A stretch of DNA of 47,623 bases. It comes from Pelotomaculum sp. PtaU1.Bin035. GTDB taxonomy: Bacteria; Bacillota; Desulfotomaculia; Desulfotomaculales; Pelotomaculaceae. Positions 34,431 through 43,368 of the stretch are shown piece by piece (position 1 is the first letter of the stretch; each line of letters starts with the position of its first letter). Under the pieces are notes generated by a model. The model had not been told where the DNA came from, did not search any database, and saw only the letters and a program-made list of their open reading frames with translations. A program made the position numbers and the translations under genes. The stretch covers positions 1-47,623 of the forward strand of contig MVRN01000056.1 of the NCBI GenBank assembly GCA_002067965.1. Direction: 5' to 3'.

Positions 34431-35006
34431 ATGCAATGGCAAGGCTTAAAAATACCAATCATTATTTTCACAATGTTGGCGGGATTGGTTGTTATCTTCA
34501 GCGCGCAGTGGCTTTACCAAAAATACATTTTTCAAAATCCATTAAACGAGGTTTTATCCGGCAATAAGGCGATTGAGTCCTTCCAGATCACCACCGAGGG
34601 AAGGCTTGTTAAAGTTACTGTTTCAATAAAAAATGACGCTGATCTGATGCAGACTTATCAGGAAATACAAAATGACTTAGCGCTTAAAATGGGCCGGCGC
34701 CAGTTTTACTTGGTACTAAAAGACAACCGGGATGATGAATTGCGCCAAGTGTGGTACAATAGCCAGTTTGCTGTTTACCAGGCGATTGCCCAGGGAAGCT
34801 ACCGGGACATGGCTGACGTAATTAACCGGGAAGCCGGTGCGGCCGGTGCTGAGGCCAAAATTTATATCGATCAAAAAAATATTTATATACGCTTAAAAAA
34901 ACAAGGGTACAACCTCGACGAGGTGGTTGCCAGGGATACGGGTCAGATTTCCGGTAATATTCAGGCGTCCCTTGCCGGAGGTGGAATGAATGCTCAAGGA
35001 AATTAG
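34431..35006 (+). CDS. Unknown single-pass membrane protein paired with FtsH-like protease
   Basis: 191 residues, one N-terminal membrane helix (about 8-28) and a hydrophilic 160-residue remainder probably outside the cell, predicted mixed alpha/beta (LVKVTVSIKNDADLMQTY, AKIYIDQKNIYIRLKKQG). I do not recognise a family. ATG 34431 has GGAAGGGGAG upstream. Its last 17 bases overlap the next gene, so it is coupled to the AAA protease. FtsH normally has a periplasmic domain between two helices; this protein could supply that part in trans (hypothesis). Confidence 0.75.
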   Translation: MQWQGLKIPIIIFTMLAGLVVIFSAQWLYQKYIFQNPLNEVLSGNKAIESFQITTEGRLVKVTVSIKNDADLMQTYQEIQNDLALKMGRRQFYLVLKDNRDDELRQVWYNSQFAVYQAIAQGSYRDMADVINREAGAAGAEAKIYIDQKNIYIRLKKQGYNLDEVVARDTGQISGNIQASLAGGGMNAQGN

Positions 35007-36471
35007 CATAGGGTTGGGTCTCGCCTCAGTAATTTCCATGGCCTTGATGGGGTATGACGTCACCCCGTTTTTATTCTTTGTGGCGGCCGGCGGGGGCCTA
35101 TATTATATAGCCAGGATGCGGGGTATGGTCAACGCCAATAACTTTGAAAGTCCGGCCGGGGCGGGACGCTATGAAATTTCCTTCAGCGACATCGGCGGGC
35201 AATTCTCAGCCATCCACGAGCTGCGCGAGGCGTTGGATTTCATAAAAAACCACCAGGTCATCCAGAGCCTGGGCATTCGCCCTCTAAAGGGGATTTTGCT
35301 TACCGGGCCGCCAGGGACCGGTAAAACATTAATGGCCAAAGCAGCGGCAAATTATACCGACGCTGCCTTTATAGCCGCTTCCGGCTCGGAATTCATTGAA
35401 ATGTATGCGGGAGTCGGCGCCCAGCGTGTAAGGAAACTTTTTCAATCAGCCAGGGAAATGGCCCCCCGCCAAGGCAAGAATTATGCCCTGGTTTTTATTG
35501 ATGAAGTTGAAATTCTGGGCGGCAAGCGGGGGCAAACCACCAGTCATTTGGAATATGACCAGACCCTTAACCAGCTCCTTGTGGAAATAGACGGCATTAA
35601 AATAGATGACAGGGTACGGGTGCTGCTTGTTGCCGCCACAAACCGCGCCGATATGCTCGATCCGGCGCTATTGCGGCCGGGGCGCTTTGACCGGATTGTA
35701 AGGGTCGACTTGCCGGATAAGGAGGGAAGGCTGGAAATATTAAAAATACACACCAGGAACAAACCTCTGGCTGAAGATGTGAGGCTGGAAATAATAGCGA
35801 GAGAAACTTTCGGCTTTTCAGGCGCTCATCTCGAAAGCCTGGCAAATGAAGCGGCGATCCTGGCTATGCGGGAAAAAGCTAAGGAAATAAAGCAACATCA
35901 CTTTAACGAGTCAATTGATAAGGTAATGATGGGAGGGAAGTTGGATAAACGCCCATCCGAAGGAGAAATGAAAAGGATAGCTGTTCATGAGGTCGGCCAT
36001 GCTTTGATTAGTGAAAAAATCAGGGCGGGTTCTGTTTCCGCCCTGACCATTACTCCGCGCGGCGATGCCCTGGGATATATGCGGCAGACCCCGGAAGACG
36101 ATACTTACTTGTATACCAAGGACTACCTTGAGGACCAGATAGCTATTATATTGGCGGGCGCGGCGGCTGAGGAGACGATTTTGGGGAATTACAGCACCGG
36201 TTCCGCCAATGACTTTGAACAGGCTGTGCGTATGGCTGAGACAATGCTGCGTACCGGGATGTCGGATTTGGGCGTGGTTTGCCTTGACAGCCTGCCGCGG
36301 GATTTAAAACACAACACTCTCACCAGCATTATGCGTATGCAAGAGGAACGGGTGAAAAATCATATTTCCAGTTCACAACATATATTTGACGTAATGACGG
36401 AAATCCTGTTGGAAAATGAAAAGATTTCGGGGGAGCAGTTCCGTAAAATTCTCAGGGAGCATGTCGCTTAA
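34990..36471 (+). CDS. FtsH-like AAA+ zinc metalloprotease with very short membrane region
   Basis: 493 residues. Two N-terminal hydrophobic helices (about 5-20 and 25-41) with hardly any loop, then AAA+ with GPPGTGKT (106-113), pore-type FIEMYAG, VFIDEVE (D171, E172), SRH arginines in LLRPGRFDR, and an M41 peptidase with HEVGH (333-337) and D408 in SANDFEQA. All catalytic residues are present. It is shorter than housekeeping FtsH (about 600-650), lacking the extracytoplasmic domain and end. The start overlaps the previous gene. A specialised paralogue is likely, with the main ftsH elsewhere. Confidence 0.88.
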   Translation: MLKEISIGLGLASVISMALMGYDVTPFLFFVAAGGGLYYIARMRGMVNANNFESPAGAGRYEISFSDIGGQFSAIHELREALDFIKNHQVIQSLGIRPLKGILLTGPPGTGKTLMAKAAANYTDAAFIAASGSEFIEMYAGVGAQRVRKLFQSAREMAPRQGKNYALVFIDEVEILGGKRGQTTSHLEYDQTLNQLLVEIDGIKIDDRVRVLLVAATNRADMLDPALLRPGRFDRIVRVDLPDKEGRLEILKIHTRNKPLAEDVRLEIIARETFGFSGAHLESLANEAAILAMREKAKEIKQHHFNESIDKVMMGGKLDKRPSEGEMKRIAVHEVGHALISEKIRAGSVSALTITPRGDALGYMRQTPEDDTYLYTKDYLEDQIAIILAGAAAEETILGNYSTGSANDFEQAVRMAETMLRTGMSDLGVVCLDSLPRDLKHNTLTSIMRMQEERVKNHISSSQHIFDVMTEILLENEKISGEQFRKILREHVA

Positions 36472-36502
36472 AATAATTTTCTTAGTTATGTTATAAGTTC
36501 AG

Positions 36503-36556
36503 GGAGACGGAGCGGGCTGAATAATTTTTAAATGTAATTCAGTCCGTTCCGTCTCC
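36503..36556 (+). terminator. Long hairpin after the FtsH-like gene
   Basis: A 20-bp stem: 36503-36522 (GGAGACGGAGCGGGCTGAAT) pairs with 36537-36556, with two G-T pairs, around a 14-base loop. Only a weak T stretch follows (TTATGTTT). It probably ends or insulates transcription before the cinA promoter. Confidence 0.65.
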
Positions 36557-36562
36557 TTATGT

Positions 36563-36592
36563 TTGATAGTGCTGAAAGATTTATGCTATACT
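36563..36592 (+). promoter_or_regulatory. Promoter of cinA
   Basis: TTGATA (36563-36568), 18 bp, TATACT (36587-36592) preceded by TGC (extended -10). Confidence 0.7.
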
Positions 36593-36632
36593 TTTAATTA
36601 AGAAGTTAATATTTGGGAGGTGAAGTTTAACA

Positions 36633-37868
36633 GTGAAGGCGGTGCTGATTTTTACCGGCTCAGAACTGTTGCAGGGCCGCGTTACAAACAGCCATGCCCA
36701 ATACCTGGGGCGGCGCTTATCTCAGCTAAATATTGGGGTAACTTTACATATTACTGTGGGAGACAACATGGAAATGTTGGGCCAGGCCGTACGGCAGGCG
36801 ATGGCCAACGCCGATCTGATTTTAATAACCGGGGGGCTCGGCCCTACCAACGATGACCTTACCAAGGAAACAGTCGCCGGAGTCCTTGGTGTCCCGATGG
36901 TGCTTGATGAAAAGTCGCTGGCCGTGATAAAGGAGTTGTTTGGCAGTCATGGCATGTCAATGCCGGAAAGTAATTACAAACAGGCCTTATTCCCGAAGGG
37001 CTCTGTGATTTTGCCAAATACCCGCGGCACCGCGCCCGGTGCTCTAATGGAAAAGGACGATAAAATAATTGCTTTGCTTCCAGGTCCGCCTCATGAACTG
37101 ACTGCCATGTTCGAAGGGGAGCTGGTGCCTTTTTTGTCCAAAAAAGCCGGGGGCGGCGCAGTCACCGGATATAAAGTCTTTAAGCTTGCCGGCATCTCTG
37201 AATCGGCGGTGCAGGATATGGTTAAAGACCTGGACAGGCAAGATAACCCGGGCATCACTTATTTAGCCAACCCTGGCGAGGTGCAGGTGAGAATAAGTGC
37301 CCGGGCGCCGACTTCCGAGCAGGCGGAAAAGATGGTGGCGGAATTATCCGGAGAAATACGGTGCCGGCTTGAAGACTACATTTTTAGCGATGGAGAGGCG
37401 CTGGAGTATGTCGTAAGTAAATATCTAATAAGAACTGGCCTGTCCATAAGTGTGGCAGAGTCATGCACCGGTGGGTTGATTGCCGCCAAGCTGACCGACG
37501 TACCCGGCAGTTCAGACTACTTTACAGGCGGTGTAGTTGCCTACAGCAACGAAATTAAGCAGGCGCTCCTCGGGGTGGCGCCTGAAATACTTAACCAGTA
37601 CGGAGCCGTGAGCAAACAGACTGCTGATGCTATGGCTGAAGGGGTACGGAACCTGACTGGTACGAGCCTGGGACTCGCCGTAACGGGTATTGCCGGGCCA
37701 GGCGGGGGCACTCAGGACAAGCCGAGGGGACTGGTATATATATCTCTCTCGTCCGCTGACGGTACTTCCTGCCGGGAGTTCCATTTCCCCGGTGAACGTC
37801 CGGCGGTAAGGCGGGGCACGGTCAACGCCGCGTTAAATATGGTCAGGCGTTATCTTCTTGCCAAGTAA
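36633..37868 (+). CDS. cinA: CinA: ADP-ribose pyrophosphatase-like / NMN amidohydrolase
   Basis: 411 residues, two domains. The N-terminal MoCF-like domain has [19 protein letters not shown] and [15 protein letters not shown]; the C-terminal PncC domain deaminates nicotinamide mononucleotide in NAD recycling and shows [20 protein letters not shown] and [14 protein letters not shown] 36633 lies 10 nt after GGGAGGTG. It precedes recA, as in many Firmicutes where it is competence or DNA-damage linked; here recA has its own promoter. Confidence 0.94.
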   Translation: MKAVLIFTGSELLQGRVTNSHAQYLGRRLSQLNIGVTLHITVGDNMEMLGQAVRQAMANADLILITGGLGPTNDDLTKETVAGVLGVPMVLDEKSLAVIKELFGSHGMSMPESNYKQALFPKGSVILPNTRGTAPGALMEKDDKIIALLPGPPHELTAMFEGELVPFLSKKAGGGAVTGYKVFKLAGISESAVQDMVKDLDRQDNPGITYLANPGEVQVRISARAPTSEQAEKMVAELSGEIRCRLEDYIFSDGEALEYVVSKYLIRTGLSISVAESCTGGLIAAKLTDVPGSSDYFTGGVVAYSNEIKQALLGVAPEILNQYGAVSKQTADAMAEGVRNLTGTSLGLAVTGIAGPGGGTQDKPRGLVYISLSSADGTSCREFHFPGERPAVRRGTVNAALNMVRRYLLAK

Positions 37869-37915
37869 ACCGCAACTGCCATCAGCGGCGGTTAGATAAT
37901 GTCAGGATTATTTAG

Positions 37916-37944
37916 TTGACATGGACTGGAAAGCACCGTATAAT
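37916..37944 (+). promoter_or_regulatory. Consensus promoter of recA
   Basis: Perfect TTGACA (37916-37921) and TATAAT (37939-37944) exactly 17 bp apart. Confidence 0.9.
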
Positions 37945-37959
37945 AAAATACAAATAACC

Positions 37960-37972
37960 CGAACATGTGTTC
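37960..37972 (+). promoter_or_regulatory. LexA/DinR SOS box at recA
   Basis: CGAACATGTGTTC, the Gram-positive SOS box CGAAC-N4-GTTC (last G replaced by A), located about 10-20 bases downstream of the predicted start, where LexA binding would block transcription. Confidence 0.88.
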
Positions 37973-38010
37973 ATTTTTAATGGGTCGGTGATTAAAGGGA
38001 GGGGATTTTT

Positions 38011-39048
38011 TTGTCGGACAGACAAAAGGCTTTGGAATTGGCGCTGATACAAATTGAACGGCAGTTTGGCAAAGGTTCAATTATGAAGCTCGGAGAAGAC
38101 TCTGCCAATATTAACCTTGAGGTGATCCCGACCGGTGCCCTTGCGCTGGACGTTGCCCTGGGTGTGGGAGGAGTGCCGCGCGGCAGGGTTATAGAAGTAT
38201 TCGGGCCGGAGTCATCAGGGAAAACCACCGTTGCTCTCCACATCATCGCTGAATCCCAGAAAATAGGGGGGACCGCGGCCTTTATCGATGCTGAACACGC
38301 CCTGGACCCCGCATATGCCAGGAACTTGGGAGTGGATATTGAAAACTTGCTGGTATCTCAGCCGGATACCGGTGAACAGGCGCTGGAAATTGCTGAGGCG
38401 CTGGTTCGCAGCGGAGCTGTTGATGTCATCGTGGTTGATTCTGTCGCCGCCTTGGTACCCCGGGCCGAGATTGAGGGCGAGATGGGCGATTCTCACGTTG
38501 GACTGCAGGCGCGGTTGATGTCCCAGGCTTTACGCAAGCTGACCGGAGCTATTAGTAAATCCCGGACCACCGTAGTCTTTATCAACCAGATCCGTGAAAA
38601 GGTCGGTGTCTTATACGGCTCGCCGGAAACTACCACCGGAGGCCGCGCCTTGAAATTTTACGCTTCGATCCGCATGGAAGTGCGTAAACAGGAGAATATC
38701 AAGCAGGGCGCCGATATTATCGGAAGCCGCACCAGGGCCAAGGTAGTGAAAAACAAGGTAGCTCCTCCTTTTAAACAAGCCGACTTCGATATCATGTACG
38801 GTACAGGGATATCCAAAGAAGGCAGTATCTTGGATATTGCCGCCGACTTGAATATTATCAACAAAAGCGGGGCCTGGTATTCTTATAATAACGAAAGGCT
38901 TGGCCAAGGCAGGGAAAACGTCAAGGAATACCTGAAAGAACATCTTGATATTTCTGCGGAGATTGAACAAAAAGTCCGGCTGGCTCTGAATGTTGGCGGG
39001 GTAAAAACCACGCCGCCCGCTTTAACGGCTGCAGAAAACAATCTTTAA
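38011..39048 (+). CDS. recA: Recombinase RecA
   Basis: Strand-exchange ATPase and LexA co-protease. 345 residues: N-terminal [24 protein letters not shown], Walker [10 protein letters not shown], Walker [12 protein letters not shown]2-region [13 protein letters not shown] and the C-terminal regulatory domain. TTG 38011 follows GGGAGGGG. LexA box and strong promoter upstream indicate damage-inducible but substantial basal expression. recX follows about 100 bases later. Confidence 0.97.
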   Translation: MSDRQKALELALIQIERQFGKGSIMKLGEDSANINLEVIPTGALALDVALGVGGVPRGRVIEVFGPESSGKTTVALHIIAESQKIGGTAAFIDAEHALDPAYARNLGVDIENLLVSQPDTGEQALEIAEALVRSGAVDVIVVDSVAALVPRAEIEGEMGDSHVGLQARLMSQALRKLTGAISKSRTTVVFINQIREKVGVLYGSPETTTGGRALKFYASIRMEVRKQENIKQGADIIGSRTRAKVVKNKVAPPFKQADFDIMYGTGISKEGSILDIAADLNIINKSGAWYSYNNERLGQGRENVKEYLKEHLDISAEIEQKVRLALNVGGVKTTPPALTAAENNL

Positions 39049-39144
39049 TATGAAGCCGGACGGGTTGATAGTTAGGGCGTGCTTTTATTGATTAACCGGT
39101 TATCTTCAATTTTCTAAGGTGGTTGGTTGATTTGGAGGCGAAAA

Positions 39145-39609
39145 GTGAAAACCGAATTCGAAAAAGCATGGTTATTTGCCTGCCGGGTGCTGACTTTCCG
39201 GCGGCGTACGAGACACGAACTGGAGAAGCGTCTGGGGCAAAAGGGTTTTAGCGCAGGAGTTGCCGGCCATGTTTTGGATATGCTGGCAGAATACGGCTAT
39301 ATTGACGATAATATATTTGCCTGCCGGTGGGTGGAACAACGACTGGGGAAAAAAGGGATCAGGGGATTGAAGCGAGAACTGATGGAAAAAGGGATCCGCG
39401 GCGAAATTGTTAACGAGGCGCTGGGCGGCCTTGAGTGTGACGCAGAATATGGCGCCGCTTTGGAGTTGATAAAGAAGAAACTGGCGCGGCGCGACGAGGC
39501 GTATTCTTTATCACGGTTGGCAGGTCTTCTCAATCGCCGGGGTTTTTCCAGCGAAGTCATCGGCAGGGTCTGTCGAACAATGAGAGACGGCTGGGAAGAT
39601 AGGTTTTAG
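39145..39609 (+). CDS. recX: RecA regulator RecX
   Basis: 154 residues of repeated three-helix modules; starts with CRVLTFRRRTRHELEKRLGQKGF and continues LAEYGYIDDNIFACRWVEQR and GIRGLKRELMEKGI. RecX limits RecA filament growth. GTG 39145 lies 6 nt after GGAGG (39134-39138); an upstream in-frame TTG at 39127 precedes this site. Placement after recA is standard and suggests SOS coregulation by read-through. Confidence 0.92.
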   Translation: MKTEFEKAWLFACRVLTFRRRTRHELEKRLGQKGFSAGVAGHVLDMLAEYGYIDDNIFACRWVEQRLGKKGIRGLKRELMEKGIRGEIVNEALGGLECDAEYGAALELIKKKLARRDEAYSLSRLAGLLNRRGFSSEVIGRVCRTMRDGWEDRF

Positions 39610-39610
39610 C

Positions 39611-39639
39611 TTGACATTTATTTAAAAAACCTGTACAAT
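39611..39639 (+). promoter_or_regulatory. Promoter of the recX-rny intergenic RNA
   Basis: Perfect TTGACA (39611-39616), 17 bp spacer, TACAAT (39634-39639), directly after the recX stop. Confidence 0.8.
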
Positions 39640-39645
39640 AAAGCC

Positions 39646-39852
39646 TGGGAGAAAATAGAATTAGATACTACTGTGTACGGGTTTTATTTATAGATAAAAT
39701 CCCATATTTTCTTAGTCGGAGTCCGGTCTGTGTTTATGCAGAGTCGGGTTTTAGGAAGGTGCCCTTTTGAGGCTATTTTCTTTCCGTGATCTGGACAAGA
39801 ATAATAAGTAGTATCAGTTCGTTTTCTACCGAGTCCTGCTCGGTTTTTTTTT
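39646..39852 (+). ncRNA. Candidate structured RNA or leader of rny, about 205 nt
   Basis: Bounded by its own strong promoter and a strong terminator, with no open frame. Near the 5' end, AGAAAATA pairs with TATTTTCT, enclosing a second hairpin GGGTTTTAT/ATAAAATCCC (39680-39702 region). Size and lack of coding would fit a small RNA such as 6S RNA, or a transcription-attenuated leader of RNase Y mRNA. I could not identify the family. Confidence 0.55.
39828..39852 (+). terminator. Intrinsic terminator upstream of rny
   Basis: ACCGAG (39828-39833)/CTCGGT (39839-39844) with a five-base loop and nine T (39844-39852). Only about 30 bases remain before the rny ribosome site and no second promoter is apparent. 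Confidence 0.9.
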
Positions 39853-39899
39853 GTTACTGACTAAATCTTATTAATCTTAAAAGGAGGTGAAAAAAAGTA

Positions 39900-41438
39900 T
39901 TGGAATTAAATATGATTCTAATTTTTATCGGAGCTGCGCTGGCGGCTTTTGTTGTAGGATATTATTTAAGGAAATCCCTGGCTGAGGCGAAGATTGCTTC
40001 CGCCGAAAGCGAAGCCAAAAAAATCTTGGAAGAGGCTGAGAAGGATGCCGAGGCCAAGAAACGGGAGGCTATTCTAGAGTCCAAGGAAGAGGTTTTAAAA
40101 CTCCGTAATGAAGTGGAGAGGGAAAGCCGGGAGCGCAGGCAGGAACTTCTGAGGTTGGAGCGCAGGCTGGTCCAGAAGGAAGAAAACCTGGACCGTAAAA
40201 CCGATTCTATCGAAAAAAAGGAGGAAATTCTCAGCCGGAAGGAGTCGGAAATCGACGCGACTAAGGCCCAGCTTGCGGAGGTCTATAACAAACAATTAAG
40301 TGAATTGGAACGGATATCAGGGCTGACATCTGAAGATGCCAGGCAGATCCTGCTTGCTGACATTGAAAAAGAGATCCAGCATGAAATAGCCATAATGATC
40401 AAGGATATGGAAAATAAGGCCAAAGAAGAAGGGGAAAAACGCGCGAGGGACATTATTTCCTTGGCCATTCAAAGGTGTGCCGCCGACCATGTTGCCGAGG
40501 CCACGGTGGCAGTGATACCATTGCCTGGCGATGAAATGAAAGGACGTATTATTGGACGCGAGGGTAGAAATATTCGCGCTTTTGAAACGTTAACCGGGAT
40601 AGATCTAATCATTGATGATACACCGGAAGCAGTGATTTTATCCGGTTTCGATCCGATCCGCAGGGAAGTGGCGCGGGTCGCATTGGAAAAACTAATCATC
40701 GACGGAAGGATACACCCGGCACGTATTGAAGAGATGGTAGAAAAAGCCCAAAAGGAAGTTAGCAACCAAATCAGAGAAGCGGGAGAACAGGCGACTTTTG
40801 ACACGGGTGTGCATGGCATTCACCCCGAGTTGGTTATCCTTTTGGGGCGGTTAAAATACCGTACCAGCTACGGACAAAACGTTTTGAAACATTCAATCGA
40901 AGTTGCCCATCTGGCTGGTTTGATGGCCTCAGAATTGGGCATCGATATTCAAATGGCAAAGAGGGCCGGTTTGTTGCACGATATAGGCAAGTCGGTCGAC
41001 CACGAAGTGGAAGGGCCGCATGTTACCATCGGTGTTGACCTGGCCAAGAAATACAAGGAGGCGCATGACGTAATTCACGCCATCGCTGCCCACCACGGCG
41101 ACGAGGAACCAAAGACCATTATTGCAGTAATTGTACAGGCTGCTGACGCGATATCAGCCGCCCGCCCGGGCGCCCGCCGGGAGACATTGGAGTCGTACAT
41201 TAAACGGCTTACTAAACTGGAGGAAATTGCCAACTCGTTTGAGGGTGTTGAGAAATCGTACGCTATTCAGGCCGGGCGCGAAGTAAGGATTATGGTTAAA
41301 CCTGATAAAATAGACGATATGGGAGCTATTCGGTTGGTACGGGATATCACAAAAAGAATTGAGAATGAGCTGGACTACCCGGGGCAGATCAAAGTCGTAA
41401 GCATCCGGGAAACCAGAGTAGTAGAATATGCAAAATAA
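39900..41438 (+). CDS. rny: Ribonuclease Y
   Basis: Membrane-anchored endoribonuclease initiating mRNA decay. 512 residues: N-terminal helix (about 3-21), long coiled coil (about 25-190; rich in E/K/R), KH domain with [24 protein letters not shown], then HD domain with [12 protein letters not shown] and [14 protein letters not shown] 39900 is 9 nt after AAGGAGGTGA. The only promoter seen drives an RNA that ends in a terminator before the gene, suggesting read-through control. ymdB lies two genes on, as in Bacillus where YmdB and RNase Y are linked. Confidence 0.96.
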   Translation: MELNMILIFIGAALAAFVVGYYLRKSLAEAKIASAESEAKKILEEAEKDAEAKKREAILESKEEVLKLRNEVERESRERRQELLRLERRLVQKEENLDRKTDSIEKKEEILSRKESEIDATKAQLAEVYNKQLSELERISGLTSEDARQILLADIEKEIQHEIAIMIKDMENKAKEEGEKRARDIISLAIQRCAADHVAEATVAVIPLPGDEMKGRIIGREGRNIRAFETLTGIDLIIDDTPEAVILSGFDPIRREVARVALEKLIIDGRIHPARIEEMVEKAQKEVSNQIREAGEQATFDTGVHGIHPELVILLGRLKYRTSYGQNVLKHSIEVAHLAGLMASELGIDIQMAKRAGLLHDIGKSVDHEVEGPHVTIGVDLAKKYKEAHDVIHAIAAHHGDEEPKTIIAVIVQAADAISAARPGARRETLESYIKRLTKLEEIANSFEGVEKSYAIQAGREVRIMVKPDKIDDMGAIRLVRDITKRIENELDYPGQIKVVSIRETRVVEYAK

Positions 41439-41449
41439 AAATAAGTAAA

Positions 41450-41480
41450 GCGGCGGTCCTTCTAAGGGCCGTTGTTTTAT
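41450..41480 (+). terminator. Intrinsic terminator after rny
   Basis: GCGGCGGTCC (41450-41459) pairs with GGGCCGTTGT (41466-41475) using several G-T pairs, loop TTCTAA, followed by TTTTAT. Confidence 0.7.
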
Positions 41481-41583
41481 ATGGTAAATATTTTTATGCG
41501 GAAAAGGTAAAAAAAAAGCAGGAATCCTGTGCTACAAACAGAATTTCTTTTTATTCGTCAGGTTATATAGGGAAGGTGGCTGC

Positions 41584-42105
41584 ATGGGAATTCACTATAA
41601 AGCCAACAGGAATGATGTTACCGGAAGCGTTGGCCTGTTGATTTCGATTCTGGTACGTTATCCGGAAGTGGCTACTATTAATTTCGATCCGGAGAATCAG
41701 TTGCTCAGGTTTACTTTTATGTTTTCAAAGGTACTGGACGATAATGAATTGAGCAACTTAAAAGCGAAATTAATGGACAGTATAGAAGTATACAATTTCT
41801 TGGAGGGCAAGGAGACCAGTCTGATTTCCTTGAGTGGCCAGTATTGTGACAACCTTACTATTATTGAGATCCAGCGGGATGTAGAGACCCTGGATCAGGA
41901 AGAGATAGCTCTGATTGTGGAACTATTCCGTCAATGCCTGAACAACAGCCTCGTTACTGAAGAAAACGTGCAGTGTATTGAGGAGGATCTTATTGCTCAG
42001 GAAGAAATGATCGGACATATGCTTGAAAGCATGAAAGGGTCAAGTCAGGACAAGTACCTGTTTGCCTTTCGCGAAGAGGGCAGGGTTTTGGTATTCGATA
42101 AATAA
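41584..42105 (+). CDS. Unknown soluble protein between rny and ymdB
   Basis: 173 residues, acidic, no signal, membrane segment or metal motif. It starts MGIHYKANRNDVTGSVGLLISILVR, has an alternating strand/helix middle (INFDPENQLLRFTFMFSK) and ends with a helical region. I do not recognise it. ATG 41584 has AAGGTGG upstream; ymdB follows after 15 bases so they are probably one operon. The company of RNase Y and the YmdB phosphodiesterase hints at RNA turnover or sporulation/biofilm control, without proof. Confidence 0.75.
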   Translation: MGIHYKANRNDVTGSVGLLISILVRYPEVATINFDPENQLLRFTFMFSKVLDDNELSNLKAKLMDSIEVYNFLEGKETSLISLSGQYCDNLTIIEIQRDVETLDQEEIALIVELFRQCLNNSLVTEENVQCIEEDLIAQEEMIGHMLESMKGSSQDKYLFAFREEGRVLVFDK

Positions 42106-42119
42106 TGGGGGGCAAATAA

Positions 42120-42899
42120 TTGCGCTTGTTAATGATCGGTGATATTGTAGGGCGTCCGGGCCGGTTGGCGGTAAAAGCTAATTTAAGCGGCCTGAAAAGA
42201 GAATTTAACTTGGACTTGGTAATCGCTAACGGCGAAAATGCGGCCGGTGGTAACGGCATAACCAGAGAGGTAGCCCAGGAATTGTTTTTATCGGGGGTAG
42301 ACGTCCTTACAATGGGCAACCACGTTTGGAATAAAAAAGAAGCATTGGATTACATCGATCATGAGGAGCGGATAGTCAGGCCGGCCAACTATCCGCCTGG
42401 TGCTCCCGGTTTAGGTTTTAATGTCTATAAAACCTTCCGTAAGGTTAAGGTTGCAGTCATTAATCTAGCCGGCCGGGTTTTTCTCGAAGCGCTGGACTGT
42501 CCTTTTCGTAAGGCGGATGAGTTGGTGGCACGGGTGAAAGAGCAGGCTAAGGTGATAGTAGTAGATTTTCACGCGGAGGCTACTTCAGAAAAGGTAGCCA
42601 TGGGGTGGTATCTCGCCGGGAGGGTATCAGCAGTGTGCGGCACCCATACCCACGTTCAGACAGCCGATGAACGCATATTACCAGGCGGCACAGCCTATAT
42701 CACCGATTTGGGCATGACCGGTCCATGGAATTCAGTGATTGGCGCCAAGAAGGAAATCGTTATCGATCGCTTTATAACCCAACTTCCTCTGCGTATTGAA
42801 GCCGCGACAGGCCTTTTCCAGTTCAACGGGGTTGTAATCGATATCGATGAGGAAACAGGGGAAGCCGCGGCGATTCAAAGGATCCAAAACTACGAGTAG
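42120..42899 (+). CDS. ymdB: YmdB-family metallophosphodiesterase
   Basis: 259 residues; Bacillus YmdB hydrolyses 2',3'-cyclic nucleotides and affects biofilm choice and RNase Y activity. Motifs: LLMIGDIVGRPGR (first metal Asp), NGENAAGG, TMGNHVWNK (N, H), DFHAEATSEK, and GTHTHVQTAD. TTG 42120 follows GGGGGGC (42107-42113). Two genes after rny, keeping the functional neighbourhood despite the inserted unknown gene. Confidence 0.93.
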   Translation: MRLLMIGDIVGRPGRLAVKANLSGLKREFNLDLVIANGENAAGGNGITREVAQELFLSGVDVLTMGNHVWNKKEALDYIDHEERIVRPANYPPGAPGLGFNVYKTFRKVKVAVINLAGRVFLEALDCPFRKADELVARVKEQAKVIVVDFHAEATSEKVAMGWYLAGRVSAVCGTHTHVQTADERILPGGTAYITDLGMTGPWNSVIGAKKEIVIDRFITQLPLRIEAATGLFQFNGVVIDIDEETGEAAAIQRIQNYE

Positions 42900-42936
42900 G
42901 AATAAAGGTTTAACATAAACATTTTAAAAAAACAAA

Positions 42937-42961
42937 AGGTATTTTTCAAACATTAGCGAAT
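42937..42961 (+). promoter_or_regulatory. Possible SigH-type promoter of spoVS
   Basis: AGGTATTT (42937-42944) and GAAT (42958-42961) are 13 bases apart, close to the SigH pattern AGGAnnT/GAAT. Bacillus spoVS is SigH-dependent. One mismatch in the -35. Confidence 0.4.
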
Positions 42962-43024
42962 ATACTTCTGTACAGGGAGTTCTAGGGTAACAAATCTATT
43001 AACAGTAATGAAGGAGGTAGCTAA

Positions 43025-43285
43025 ATGGATGTCTTAAAGGTTTCAGCAAAATCCAATCCAAATTCTGTGGCCGGTGCCCTGGCAGGTGTGCTCCGGGAGC
43101 GGGGGTGTGCCGAAATGCAGGCAATTGGCGCAGGCGCGCTTAATCAAGCAGTTAAAGCAGTTGCGATTGCCAGAGGATTTGTTGCGCCCAGCGGAGTAGA
43201 CTTGATTTGTATTCCTGCTTTTACAGATATAATCATCGACGGGGAAGAAAGGACTGCCATTAAATTAATTGTGGAACCAAGGTAA
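43025..43285 (+). CDS. spoVS: Stage V sporulation protein S
   Basis: 86 residues almost certainly of the Alba-like SpoVS family: VLKVSAKSNPNSVAGALAGVLRERG, IGAGALNQAVKAVAIARGFVAPSG and the end IIDGEERTAIKLIVEPR. In Bacillus it acts in coat assembly and septation; homologues also occur in non-sporulating thermophiles, so it alone does not prove sporulation. ATG 43025 follows GAAGGAGGTAG. A terminator follows. Confidence 0.95.
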   Translation: MDVLKVSAKSNPNSVAGALAGVLRERGCAEMQAIGAGALNQAVKAVAIARGFVAPSGVDLICIPAFTDIIIDGEERTAIKLIVEPR

Positions 43286-43318
43286 TTATTTACATACAAT
43301 TTAGTCAGTTGACTGGAT

Positions 43319-43353
43319 CCTGTTTATTATTAAATAGTAAACAGGGCTTTTTA
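43319..43353 (+). terminator. Intrinsic terminator after spoVS
   Basis: CCTGTTTA (43319-43326)/TAAACAGG (43338-43345) with an 11-base loop, followed by GCTTTTTATT. Confidence 0.85.
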
Positions 43354-43368
43354 TTGGAGGAAGGTATA

